Below are positions 24,766-32,258 of a DNA stretch of 36,725 bases, piece by piece. Position 1 is the first letter of the stretch. Every line of letters begins with the position of its first letter. Made by a program: the position numbers and the translations under genes. This stretch comes from Verrucomicrobiota bacterium (GTDB lineage Bacteria; Verrucomicrobiota; Verrucomicrobiia; Chthoniobacterales; Terrimicrobiaceae): NCBI GenBank assembly GCA_009886045.1, contig VFJO01000268.1, forward strand, positions 1-36,725. The letters are read 5' to 3'. Below the pieces are notes generated by a model. The model worked only from the letters and a program-made list of their open reading frames with translations. It ran no database searches and was not told the DNA's origin.

Positions 24766-25239
24766 TTAAGATCCCCGCTTCTTACAGGTGCCCAGCGATT
24801 GAAACTCATCGCAACGGGCTTCGATTTTCACCATCTTATTGGTCGGTGAGAATCCCAGTCGGCGCGTGATGCAATTTTCGAGCAACTCCATGTTGGGATC
24901 CTCGAATTCGATGATTTTTTTGCAATCCACACAGACGAGATGGTTGTGCGTCGGATGCTCGAGGAAATTGGGGTCGTAGATTTTCGTGTCGCCGCCGAGA
25001 TCGAGTTCGCGCAGGAGTCCGCTGGCAACAAGCAACGGCAGTGTGCGGTAAACAGTGGCCCGCGAGACCGAGCGGTCGATGGCGCGGGACATGTCGAGGA
25101 GTTCCTCAGCAGTGTAGTGTTCATTCGTGCCAAACGCTGCCTCAATAATAGCCTCGCGCTGCGCGGTCTTGCGCAGTCCTTTTCCCGCAAGATACTCGTG
25201 TAGAATCTCGCGTACGCTCTCGCGTGAGACAGTGGCCAT
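24766..25239 (-). CDS. Fur-family transcriptional regulator
   Basis: 157 residues from ATG 25239. The N-terminal winged helix (HEYLAGKGLRKTAQREAIIEA, then SVSRATVYRTLPLLVASGLL at about 58-75) matches Fur/PerR/Zur recognition helices. The dimerisation domain has HPTHNHLVCVDCKKIIEFEDP with the metal-site histidines and Cys103/Cys106. A second pair, Cys143 and Cys152, is spaced by eight residues, not the usual two to four. Which metal or peroxide it senses is not clear from sequence. A longer frame reaches 25422, but it adds an unrelated Arg-rich head and would overlap nadA's promoter. It is divergent from nadA with a 103-base shared spacer, which may hold its own operator. Confidence 0.9.
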   Translation of the reverse strand: MATVSRESVREILHEYLAGKGLRKTAQREAIIEAAFGTNEHYTAEELLDMSRAIDRSVSRATVYRTLPLLVASGLLRELDLGGDTKIYDPNFLEHPTHNHLVCVDCKKIIEFEDPNMELLENCITRRLGFSPTNKMVKIEARCDEFQSLGTCKKRGS

Positions 25240-25342
25240 CAAGGCATCAAACAACCCCGTGCGCCCCGAGTCAAGGCGGGGGGCACTCAGCCGCAAAAGA
25301 CCCAGCTTGATTGCTCGCCGAGGATCGCGCATCGTCACGCCC

Positions 25343-26281
25343 ATGCAAGCAGTCTCGACCGACCTCATTTCCGAAATCTTGGAACTCAAGCGTTCTCGCA
25401 ATGCCATGATTCTCGCGCACAACTACCAGATCGCTGCCATCCAGGAAGTGGCCGATTTTGTTGGTGACTCGCTTGGTTTGAGCCGTCAGGCGGCGGAGAC
25501 GGATGCCGATGTCATCGCTTTTTGCGGTGTCCACTTCATGGGCGAAACGGCGAAAATTCTGAGTCCTTCGAAAACCGTCGTGATTCCCGACATGGATGCC
25601 GGGTGCTCGCTCTCGGATTCCTGTCCTGCAGACAAGCTCGCCGCCTATCTCGAGGAACATCGTGAGAAAAACTACTATGTCATCGCGTACATCAATTGCA
25701 GTGCGGGCGTGAAGGCGCTCGCCGATGTGATTGTGACGAGCGGCAATGCCGTCAAAATCGTGGAGTCTGCGCCGAAGGACCGCAACATCCTCTTCGTTCC
25801 CGACCAGAATCTCGGCGCCTGGGTGATGGAGAAAACAGGACGCCAGATGGACCTGTGGCGCGGCAATTGCTATGTCCATGTCGAGTTCACCCGCGACAGC
25901 ATCCATCGCATCAAAACTGAATTTCCAGCGGCAGTAGTCGTCGCGCATCCCGAGTGCACGCTCGCCGTGCGTCTGCTGGCGGACGAGGTGTGCTCCACCG
26001 AAAAAATGGTTAGCTACTGTCGCGACAATCCGGCCAAGGATTTCATTATCGTCACCGAGAGCGGCATGTTACACCGGCTCCGCCGCGAGGTACCGAACAA
26101 GAATTTCATTCCCGGGCCGACCGACTCGTGCGCCTGCGCCGACTGTCGTTACATGAAAATGAACACGCTCGAGAAGCTGCGCGACTGCCTCGCCAACCTT
26201 GAGCCGCGCATCGAGATTCCCGAGGATGTCCGCTCCAAAGCCGAGCACTCGGTGCGTCGCATGCTTGAGCTTTCCAAGTAA
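25343..26281 (+). CDS. nadA: Quinolinate synthase NadA
   Basis: Condenses iminoaspartate with dihydroxyacetone phosphate to quinolinate in de novo NAD synthesis; uses an oxygen-sensitive [4Fe-4S] cluster. The 312 residues begin with AMILAHNYQ at about 21-29, continue with FCGVHFMGETAKIL (60-73), GCSLSDSC, and three cluster-cysteine regions: IAYINCSAGVKAL (Cys119), AHPECTLAV (Cys205) and SCACADCRYM (Cys268, with 263 and 265 nearby). The start is ATG 25343; a longer frame to 25127 would add 72 Arg/Ser-rich residues absent from the family and would run under the Fur-family gene. nadB and nadC are not in the window. Placement beside a Fur-family gene suggests iron or redox control. Confidence 0.96.
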   Translation: MQAVSTDLISEILELKRSRNAMILAHNYQIAAIQEVADFVGDSLGLSRQAAETDADVIAFCGVHFMGETAKILSPSKTVVIPDMDAGCSLSDSCPADKLAAYLEEHREKNYYVIAYINCSAGVKALADVIVTSGNAVKIVESAPKDRNILFVPDQNLGAWVMEKTGRQMDLWRGNCYVHVEFTRDSIHRIKTEFPAAVVVAHPECTLAVRLLADEVCSTEKMVSYCRDNPAKDFIIVTESGMLHRLRREVPNKNFIPGPTDSCACADCRYMKMNTLEKLRDCLANLEPRIEIPEDVRSKAEHSVRRMLELSK

Positions 26282-26332
26282 AGCCGCAGGGTTTCCCGTG
26301 ACGCGGACGCGCTCGGAGGCTATTGATGTGGG

Positions 26333-28024
26333 ATGACTAAGTTGAATTTTGCGGATTTGGGCCTCTCGCCCGAAATTTTAAAAGCCGTCGCCGATCTCGG
26401 TTTCGAGGAAGCTTCTCCCATCCAGTCCGCCGCGATCCCCGTTTTGCTCGAAGGGCATGATGTCGTGGGCCAGTCGCAGACGGGTTCTGGAAAAACAGCC
26501 GCATTTGCCATCCCAGCCATCGAGCTTTGCGTGGCCTCCGACCGATCGGTGCAGGTTTTGATCATGTGCCCAACGCGTGAGTTGGCCACTCAAGTCGCCG
26601 ATGAGGTGCACAAACTCTCCGCGCACAAACGCGGCATGCATGCCGTTCCCATCTACGGCGGTGCTTCCTACGAGCGCCAGTTTTTCGAACTCAAAAAAGG
26701 CGTCCAGATCGTGATTGGAACCCCAGGCCGCATCATGGATCACATGGATCGCGGCACCTTGCAGCTCGGCACCGTGAAGATGGTCGTGCTCGACGAAGCC
26801 GACCGCATGCTCGACATGGGCTTCCGCGAGGATATCGAAAAAATCCTCTCCGCGACGCCCAAAGAACGGCAAACCGTTTTCTTCTCCGCGACAGTTTCTA
26901 AGCAGATCCGCGACCTGATCGAGCGTCACTCGAACGAGCCGAAATCTGTCAAGATCGAGCAAAAGCAACTCACCGTTCCGGCCACCGAGCAGTGGTATTA
27001 CGAAGTGCAGCAGCGCATGAAGTTCGAGGCGCTCCTGCGCCTTATCGATTTCCACGGCTACAAACTCGGCATCATTTTTTGCAACACCCAACGGATGGTG
27101 GATGAGCTTGCCGACGACCTGATCGCGCAGGGATTCTCTGCCGACCGTCTCCATGGCGGCATCGCGCAGGCCCAGCGCACGCGAGTCATGAACAAATTTA
27201 AGAAAGCCGAATTCGAGTTCCTCGTTGCGACGGATGTCGCCGCACGCGGCATCGATGTGGACGAACTCGAACTCGTCGTGAACTACGACCTCCCCTATGA
27301 CTCCGAGGACTACGTGCACCGCATTGGCCGTACTGGCCGCGCTGGTCGCAAGGGCATGGCTATTACTTTTGTTTCTGGCCGCGACATCTACAAGCTCCAG
27401 CACATCGAGCGCTTTACCCGTACGAAAATCCTACGTGGAAAAATCCCCACCGCCGGCGAGGTCGAGGAGCGCCGCGCCGAAGCCATGGTTCAAAAAGTCC
27501 GCGAAGTTCTCAATCGCGGCAACCTCTCCATGGCTCTCACCGATCGTTTGCTCTCCGAAGGCTACAATTCGACCGACATCGCCGCCGCCCTCTTCGAGCT
27601 TCTCGCAGGTCCCGAGACTGCGCCTGAGAAGGAAGTCGATGAGCCCCGCAAAAAAGCCGCGCCCTCGCGCGAGCAGCATCTGCAAGACCCATCGCCAAAC
27701 CTCCGCCCCGCATCGCGCGGCATGCAGTGGGTACGAGTCGGCGCCGGTCGCGAGACCCGCATCTCACCCCGCGATATCATCAGCCTCCTCGAAGACTCGC
27801 TCGGCCTCCCTGTGCGCTCCGTGGGCATCATCGACATCCTATCCGGCCAGTCCTTCGCTCAAGTGCCCCAGCAATTTCTCGATGTCCTCCGCGATGCCCC
27901 ACGCCTCGTCGAAACAAATGCTGGCGACATTCAGATCTCACTGGCTCCCGTCGAGGATTCGAAAAACGACTACCAAGCTGGACCCAAGAAGAAATTTTCG
28001 AAGAAATCCAAAGGGCCAAAGTAA
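26333..28024 (+). CDS. DEAD-box ATP-dependent RNA helicase (DeaD/CsdA type)
   Basis: 563 residues with the full motif set: Q motif (FADLGLSPEIL...ASPIQ), motif I SQTGSGKT at 48-55, Ia PTRELATQ, Ib GTPGR, motif II DEAD at 154-157, motif III FSATV, motif IV IIFCNTQ, motif [13 protein letters not shown], motif VI HRIGRTGRAG. After a dimerisation-like segment and a charged linker (PRKKAAPSREQHLQDPS) comes a DbpA-type RNA-binding domain at about 465-545 (WVRVGAGRETRISPRDIISLLED), and a Lys-rich tail (KKKFSKKSKGPK). Such proteins unwind short RNA duplexes in ribosome assembly, mRNA decay and cold adaptation. It stands alone, 51 bases after nadA on the same strand. Confidence 0.95.
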   Translation: MTKLNFADLGLSPEILKAVADLGFEEASPIQSAAIPVLLEGHDVVGQSQTGSGKTAAFAIPAIELCVASDRSVQVLIMCPTRELATQVADEVHKLSAHKRGMHAVPIYGGASYERQFFELKKGVQIVIGTPGRIMDHMDRGTLQLGTVKMVVLDEADRMLDMGFREDIEKILSATPKERQTVFFSATVSKQIRDLIERHSNEPKSVKIEQKQLTVPATEQWYYEVQQRMKFEALLRLIDFHGYKLGIIFCNTQRMVDELADDLIAQGFSADRLHGGIAQAQRTRVMNKFKKAEFEFLVATDVAARGIDVDELELVVNYDLPYDSEDYVHRIGRTGRAGRKGMAITFVSGRDIYKLQHIERFTRTKILRGKIPTAGEVEERRAEAMVQKVREVLNRGNLSMALTDRLLSEGYNSTDIAAALFELLAGPETAPEKEVDEPRKKAAPSREQHLQDPSPNLRPASRGMQWVRVGAGRETRISPRDIISLLEDSLGLPVRSVGIIDILSGQSFAQVPQQFLDVLRDAPRLVETNAGDIQISLAPVEDSKNDYQAGPKKKFSKKSKGPK

Positions 28025-28100
28025 ACATTGTTTTCCCTGATGGGTTCTAGTCTTGAGAGTCTGTCTTGAAATACTCAGTCGACTCCTCCATTTTAGTCTT

Positions 28101-28322
28101 ATGAATACCGAATTCGCGCCGATCTTCAAACTGGGTCGGGCAGAGCGCCTTCAGCTTGTCGAAGATATTTGGGACAGTTTGGTTGTAGAAGGTAATCCCG
28201 ACCCGGTTTCTGACTCGAAGCGCGACGAACTCCGTTGCCGCAAGGAGCAATACTCGCAAAATCCTGCCTCTGGGATCGCGTGGACTGATGTCAAGCAACG
28301 GGCACGCTCCTTGCATGCTTGA
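28101..28322 (+). CDS. Antitoxin of the 'addiction module protein' family (Unstab_antitox)
   Basis: 73 residues with the family's typical flow: FKLGRAERLQLVEDIWDSLV, a proline-containing turn (NPDPVSDSKRDELRCRKEQY), then PASGIAWTDVKQRA. This small acidic-helical group is encoded directly upstream of ParE/RelE toxins and neutralises them. ATG 28101 is chosen; a longer frame starting at 28053 adds only unrelated residues. It overlaps the toxin start by eight bases, so the two are translated together. Most members lack a recognisable DNA-binding domain, and none is seen here. Confidence 0.88.
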   Translation: MNTEFAPIFKLGRAERLQLVEDIWDSLVVEGNPDPVSDSKRDELRCRKEQYSQNPASGIAWTDVKQRARSLHA

Positions 28323-28623
28323 AAAAGTTATCTTCACTCCCGAGGCGGCGGATGATGTCGCCGAGGCTTACGCTTGGTATGAGGAGCGCGAGCCTGGGCT
28401 TGGAGAAGATTTCCTGCGCTGTGTTGAGGCATGCCTCATGCTGGTGTTAAGAAATCCAAGACTTTTTCCGTGCGCCTTGGATAATTTTCGGAGAGCTCTC
28501 ATTCGGCGTTTTCCGTTTGAAATTTTCTATGAACCGACCCCTGAAGGTCTCGTTATTTACTCCGTATTTCATTGCTCCCAAAACCCTGAAAAGTGGCGAA
28601 ATTGGCTTGGCTACGATGACTGA
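28315..28623 (+). CDS. RelE/ParE-family toxin
   Basis: 102 residues: VIFTPEAADDVAEAYAWYEE, then GEDFLRCVEACLMLVLRNPRLFP, RRALIRRFPFEIFYEPT and a C-terminal VIYSVFHCSQNPEKW. This is the standard order of the ParE-like subgroup paired with the upstream antitoxin family (short beta strand, two helices, four-stranded sheet with Arg at RRFPF). It either cleaves ribosome-bound mRNA (RelE) or poisons gyrase (ParE); sequence does not tell which. ATG 28315 lies inside the end of the antitoxin gene. The 3' end overlaps the opposing HAD gene by 13 bases. Confidence 0.88.
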   Translation: MLEKVIFTPEAADDVAEAYAWYEEREPGLGEDFLRCVEACLMLVLRNPRLFPCALDNFRRALIRRFPFEIFYEPTPEGLVIYSVFHCSQNPEKWRNWLGYDD

Positions 28624-29297
28624 GCGGGCTTAAAAACAGCCGCCAGCCGTGCCGGAGTTACACCCGCGAGGCATTCCACCGCATCAGTTGCCATATGCAG
28701 GTCTGCCAGTGGATTTGTCGTGGCCACGGCTAGCACGCGCATTCCCGCGCGCAGGGCGGCTTCGATACCCGCATGGGCGTCCTCGATGACGAGGCACTCG
28801 TCTGCAGGAAGTCCGAGTTTTTCGGCGGCCAGCAGGAAAACATCCGGCGCCGGCTTCCCATGGAGTACGTCATCCCCGCAGACCACGGCTTGGAAGTATT
28901 CATCGAGACCGGTCGCTGCGAAAATTGCGTTCAGATTTTTTCGAGGTGTTGAAGATCCTACAGCGGCTGGAATGCCCTCCTCGCGTAATGCAACGAGAAG
29001 CTCGCGGGCACCGGGCAGTATGTGCACGCCCGAGTCCTCGACGAGTTGGCGGTAGATTTCTTCTTTGCGATCAGCTAATTGTTGGACTTCCTCCGCCTCC
29101 GAGGCCCATTGCAGAATGTCGGGGATGATCACTTGATTCTTCTTCCCGAAGCCGAGTTTGAAATGCCCTGCTGGCAGTGGCTTAGAGATTTCTTCTGCAA
29201 GAACTTCCCAGGAACGTTCATGCTGCAGCGAAGAGTCGATCACCACGCCGTCCCAATCGAAAATCACGCCTTTTAAGCCTCCTAGGATATTGTTCAT
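28611..29297 (-). CDS. HAD-superfamily phosphatase/phosphomutase, beta-PGM-like
   Basis: 228 residues with the HAD-IA motifs: GVIFDWDGVVIDSS (Asp14/Asp16), VGSSTPRKN (motif II), Lys in HGKPAPDVFLL (motif III) and LVIEDAHAGIEAALRAG (motif IV); a helical cap with GFGKKNQVI lies between. Similar in type to the HAD gene at 19014 but clearly not a recent copy. Acts on a small phosphorylated sugar or a related metabolite. ATG 29297 puts motif I at the usual distance; a 36-base longer frame exists. The ATG overlaps the end of a doubtful upstream frame (ATGA). It ends 13 bases inside the toxin gene on the opposite strand. Confidence 0.9.
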   Translation of the reverse strand: MNNILGGLKGVIFDWDGVVIDSSLQHERSWEVLAEEISKPLPAGHFKLGFGKKNQVIIPDILQWASEAEEVQQLADRKEEIYRQLVEDSGVHILPGARELLVALREEGIPAAVGSSTPRKNLNAIFAATGLDEYFQAVVCGDDVLHGKPAPDVFLLAAEKLGLPADECLVIEDAHAGIEAALRAGMRVLAVATTNPLADLHMATDAVECLAGVTPARLAAVFKPAQSS

Positions 29298-29698
29298 GCC
29301 GTGATCCGTAGCTGCCGAGTGGAAAACCCGCAAGCTTTCAAGGCGTCTCCAGAAATCCTGCGGAGTGCTTTTGATGGGAGCGAGACGATAAAAAAAGATG
29401 CAACCAAGGCGTGCCTCTGGCGCCGAGGTGAGGCTAACGGGCGGTTCATCCTGGGTGGGTTCCAGTTTTCAGGATAGCTCGCTAGGTCTTTAACCCCTTC
29501 ATAGTTTAGGGCTCTAGGCCATATCTGAACTCGCACTCTAGCAGTCATGACGATGTCACGCCGGTTGCTTCCCTGCTTCATGCAGCTTCCAAGAAAAAAG
29601 ATAGGCGCCCGAGAAATCTCATCCTTCGCCTTTCGGTAGACGTAAGATCTATACAAAGTTTTTCGCCCCTGCGCAATAATCGCACCATTTTTAACCAA
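29294..29698 (-). CDS. Doubtful open frame filling the spacer, no family
   Basis: A 134-codon frame with ATG 29698 and a stop overlapping the next ATG (ATGA at 29294-29297), the overlap expected of translational coupling. Against it: codon choice is unlike neighbouring genes, the peptide is Arg/Ala/Ser-rich with no fold-like pattern or known motif, and no ribosome site is clear. Otherwise this 415-base spacer would hold only the promoters of the two divergent genes. Probably not a gene, but the overlap makes it worth recording. Confidence 0.22.
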   Translation of the reverse strand: MVKNGAIIAQGRKTLYRSYVYRKAKDEISRAPIFFLGSCMKQGSNRRDIVMTARVRVQIWPRALNYEGVKDLASYPENWNPPRMNRPLASPRRQRHALVASFFIVSLPSKALRRISGDALKACGFSTRQLRITA

Positions 29699-29712
29699 GG
29701 ATCTTTCAACTT

Positions 29713-31029
29713 ATGGACCAAGAGAGCATGCCCAGCACGAAATTTTCCCGCATCGTCGCATTAACCGGTGCCAGCGCTCAAGTGAGTATGAATTATCTCA
29801 AGCACTATGGTAAACGTGCGCTCGGAGGAAAAGTGGATTCCGAGAGACTGCACGAACGCAATGCGAGTGCCATTTACAAAACCTTTAGCGAAATCAAGGG
29901 CGGTCCGCTCAAGCTAGCTCAGATGTTGAGCATCGACAAAAACCTCCTCCCACCTGCCTATGCCAAGGAGTTTGCTCAAGCGCAGTATTCTGCTCCGCCG
30001 CTTTCGTATCCTTTGGTGGTGAGAACGTTTCACCGCGAGTTCGGGAAGTCTCCAACCGAACTTTTCGACACGTTCACACAGAACGCCGCTCACGGAGCCA
30101 GCATCGGGCAGGTTCATCGTGCGACTATTGGAGATCGAGCCTTTGCGGTTAAAGTCCAATACCCCGGCGTTGCGAAGAGTCTCCAGTCGGACCTGAACTT
30201 CATCAAACCCATCGCCCTCCAGATCCTCGGACTTAAGGAAAGCCAGATTGCACCCTACATCGCCGAAGTCGAAAAACGCTTGTTGGAAGAAACCGACTAC
30301 ACGATGGAGCTTATGCGCTCCATCGATCTCTCCCGCCGCTCCGGGCATCTGCCCAATATCCGTTTCCCGATCTACTACCCCGACCTCTCTTCACCCCGCA
30401 TTCTCACACTCGATTGGATCGATGGCGTCCCGCTGGACCAATTTGCCGATTCGCCGAGCACATCTCAAGCTGAGCGCGACCGGATTGGTCAGGCTCTTTG
30501 GGATTTTTACGACTACCAGATCCACACTCTCAATGTCTTCCACGCCGACCCTCATCCGGGAAATTTCCTGATCAAAGACGGGCAGCTTTGGGTGATCGAT
30601 TTCGGCTGCACGAAACAAATCGATCCGGATTACTACCGGAAGCATTTCCGTTTTCTCGACAACGAAGTCCTCAGCAACCGGGTGCTGTTGGAAGAATGCC
30701 TCGCTGAAATTGGGGTTTTTTATGAATCCGATAGCAACGAGCTGCGGAAGAACATCCTCGAAATCTGCGCGGTCTCGATTGAATTGCTCGGGCGTCCTTT
30801 TCGCAACGGCTGTTTCAATTTCGGTGACGAGAGTTTCATTCAAGGCATGTACAAACTTGGCGAAGATAATCTTCAAAGCCGCGACCTCCGCACCATGAAG
30901 GGCGCCAGCGGCGATGTCGACGGCGTTTATACTAATCGCGCTTACTTCGGCCTCTACAGCTTGCTCGCCCGTCTTCGCTGTCGGGTCGAAACCCGCTTGC
31001 CGGAATGGTTGCAAACTGTCTCGGCGTAG
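29713..31029 (+). CDS. ABC1/UbiB (AarF)-family atypical kinase-like protein
   Basis: 438 residues of the family that includes UbiB and COQ8/ADCK, linked to ubiquinone synthesis or lipid homeostasis. Visible kinase features: AFAVKVQYPGV with Lys147, EVEKRLLEETDY, FHADPHPGNFL at 276-286 (catalytic loop) and VIDFGCT with DFG at 296-298. The N-terminal extension carries GGPLKLAQMLSIDKN, aligned to the KxGQ motif but reading K-L-A-Q (67-70), and the glycine/alanine-rich loop reads HGASIGQVH (127-135), not AAAS. The C-terminal membrane helices of E. coli UbiB are not evident. Start ATG 29713; ATG 29728 is possible. The last 42 bases of the gene region recur at 32217. Confidence 0.93.
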   Translation: MDQESMPSTKFSRIVALTGASAQVSMNYLKHYGKRALGGKVDSERLHERNASAIYKTFSEIKGGPLKLAQMLSIDKNLLPPAYAKEFAQAQYSAPPLSYPLVVRTFHREFGKSPTELFDTFTQNAAHGASIGQVHRATIGDRAFAVKVQYPGVAKSLQSDLNFIKPIALQILGLKESQIAPYIAEVEKRLLEETDYTMELMRSIDLSRRSGHLPNIRFPIYYPDLSSPRILTLDWIDGVPLDQFADSPSTSQAERDRIGQALWDFYDYQIHTLNVFHADPHPGNFLIKDGQLWVIDFGCTKQIDPDYYRKHFRFLDNEVLSNRVLLEECLAEIGVFYESDSNELRKNILEICAVSIELLGRPFRNGCFNFGDESFIQGMYKLGEDNLQSRDLRTMKGASGDVDGVYTNRAYFGLYSLLARLRCRVETRLPEWLQTVSA

Positions 31030-31032
31030 CGG
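30985..31032. repeat. Direct repeat copy 1: 3' end of the ABC1 kinase gene
   Basis: Bases 30991-31032 are identical to 32217-32258 (42/42); the six bases before (GTCGAA versus GTTGAG) differ at two sites. The repeat covers the last 12 or so codons (RLPEWLQTVSA), the stop TAG and CGG after it. Confidence 0.95.
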
Positions 31033-31139
31033 CCCTCGTGCTTATTCCCATGCGCAATCGGGCTCCAGCGATTCGTGCATCCAAAAGCCAACCTCGAGCG
31101 TAACTTTACCTGTCCGGCCGGAATGGTTCGTCCGAGCTT

Positions 31140-31160
31140 CAACAAAACTCCAACAAAACT
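31140..31160 (+). repeat. CAACAAAACT direct repeat before the fasciclin gene
   Basis: Two copies of CAACAAAACT (31140-31149 and 31151-31160) abut the ATG at 31161, where a ribosome site would be. No Shine-Dalgarno sequence is present; the A-rich leader may aid initiation. Confidence 0.6.
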
Positions 31161-31643
31161 ATGAAAACATCCCTAACAATCGCAGCGGCCTTTTCGGCAG
31201 CTATTTTATTCAGCGCACCATCACTCCACGCCAGCGAAGACAAAAACATTGTCGCAGTCGCAGCAGGTGCTGGACAGTTCAAAACCTTGGTCGCAGCAGT
31301 CCAAGCGGCTGGGCTGGTTGACACGCTCAGCGGCCCTGGGCCGTTCACGGTCTTTGCGCCGACCGACGCAGCCTTCGCAAAGCTTCCTGCCGGCACAGTC
31401 GAAAGCCTCCTCAAACCTGAAAACAAAGAGAAACTGGTAGAAATTCTCACCTATCACGTCCTGCCAGGGAAAGTGCTCGCCGCCGATGTCACCACTTCTT
31501 CGCCAAAAACCGTAAATGGTAAAACGGTGGAAGTTGTTGTCGCTAATGGTAAAGTCACATTTGGCGGTGCTAACGTTGTTGCGACCGACGTAGCCGCCAG
31601 CAATGGTGTGATTCACGTCATCGATGCCGTGATTATTCCTTGA
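31161..31643 (+). CDS. Secreted fasciclin (FAS1) domain protein
   Basis: 160 residues: a signal peptide ([24 protein letters not shown]), then one complete FAS1 domain. Motif H1 is [25 protein letters not shown], followed by [19 protein letters not shown] (H2 with the conserved YH), and the closing [13 protein letters not shown]. Bacterial FAS1 proteins act outside the cytoplasm in adhesion or surface binding; a single-domain secreted form is common. It lies 131 bases downstream of the ABC1 kinase gene and ends in its own terminator. The gene is bracketed by the two copies of the kinase gene's 3' end, so it may have arrived or been moved with that segment. Confidence 0.93.
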   Translation: MKTSLTIAAAFSAAILFSAPSLHASEDKNIVAVAAGAGQFKTLVAAVQAAGLVDTLSGPGPFTVFAPTDAAFAKLPAGTVESLLKPENKEKLVEILTYHVLPGKVLAADVTTSSPKTVNGKTVEVVVANGKVTFGGANVVATDVAASNGVIHVIDAVIIP

Positions 31644-31662
31644 TTTGTCTTTTCCTAAACTG

Positions 31663-31696
31663 AAAACGGGGGCTCCAAACAGCCCCCGTTTTTTTT
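31663..31696 (+). terminator. Rho-independent terminator after the fasciclin gene
   Basis: AAAACGGGGGCT (31663-31674) pairs perfectly with AGCCCCCGTTTT (31681-31692) around loop CCAAAC, with a run of eight T residues at the end, 20 bases after the stop. Confidence 0.95.
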
Positions 31697-31846
31697 GTCT
31701 TTTTGCATCGTTCCATGACTTTGCACAATGGCGATGCGAACCGTTCGTCCAGAGAGTATCAAATGGTTCGACTTTGGTTTGGGATTGTATCCATCTGTTT
31801 TAATCCTAGCCTAATACTAAAATCTGAATGCTTTTGGACTCTGCTG

Positions 31847-31906
31847 TAGCGGCATGTCTATGACCGCCGATGGTTAACGACTCCGGCGCGCATAGACGCG
31901 CCGCTA
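31847..31906. repeat. Large imperfect palindrome, REP-like
   Basis: A 23-base arm at 31847-31869 (TAGCGGCATGTCTATGACCGCCG) matches the reverse complement of 31884-31906 at 19 positions, with a 14-base spacer. The right arm contains its own hairpin (GGCGCG / CGCGCC). This structure resembles repetitive extragenic palindromes. No second copy or REP-associated transposase gene is in the window. Confidence 0.6.
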
Positions 31907-32125
31907 GTGCGAACGCGCACATATGAAATCAACCAGTGAAAGTCTGAGTCATCCCGAGACGAGCAACGGGAGGGCAGCCGGAGGCAACTGCGTCGTCGTG
32001 AGACGGGGTGGGGAGCAGCCCGAGGCAGACCTGCGGTCCCAAACAAGAGTGAACCCGATTCGGTTTGTAACAGCGGCGAGGCTGCTAGCGAGTGGCGAAG
32101 CCAGTGGCCAGAGCCATATCAGTTT
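31907..32125 (+). mobile_element. Probable group II intron 5' fragment (domain I remnant)
   Basis: The stretch begins GTGCG, the conserved 5' end of group II introns, immediately after the palindrome. It continues with phrases I recall from bacterial intron domain I: CCAGTGAAAGTCTGAG, GAGCAACGGGAGGGCAGCC, GGAGGCAACTGCGTCGTC, and a hairpin-rich GGCTGCTAGCGAGTGGCGAA. No reverse transcriptase and no domain V are found downstream, so it would be a truncated, inactive copy. The right limit is approximate. A 110-codon frame across it is judged non-coding. Identification rests on memory and is tentative. Confidence 0.4.
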
Positions 32126-32210
32126 TCTCTCACATCTCTCGTATAAAGGGGAGAAACGGGCTGTTGGGGATGGTTGGGGTGAGAACGCAGGGAAGGTGTC
32201 ATATGGAAGC

Positions 32211-32258
32211 GTTGAGACCCGCTTGCCGGAATGGTTGCAAACTGTCTCGGCGTAGCGG
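32211..32258. repeat. Direct repeat copy 2: displaced 3' end of the ABC1 kinase gene
   Basis: Carries the exact 42-base match to 30991-31032, including the kinase gene's stop codon, but without the rest of the gene. It lies at the right end of the palindrome/intron region, 1,226 bases from copy 1. Confidence 0.95.

Noticed and set aside
25127-25342. N-terminal extension of nadA by 72 residues
   Set aside because: The extension is Arg/Ser-rich, runs antisense to the Fur-family gene and is absent from the NadA family.
26378-27403. 341-codon open frame on the minus strand opposite the helicase
   Set aside because: It mirrors the helicase codons, has no family features and no ribosome site. The plus strand carries every DEAD-box motif.
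29401-29470. Integron attC-like word (GGCTAACGGGCGGTTCATC)
   Set aside because: No matching GTTRRRY partner, no second site and no integrase gene; treated as chance.
31923-32255. 110-codon frame ending in the kinase-like tail RLPEWLQTVSA
   Set aside because: It runs through the intron-like fragment and a G-rich intergenic sequence, and borrows its tail from the duplicated 42-mer. Composition and content are not protein-like.
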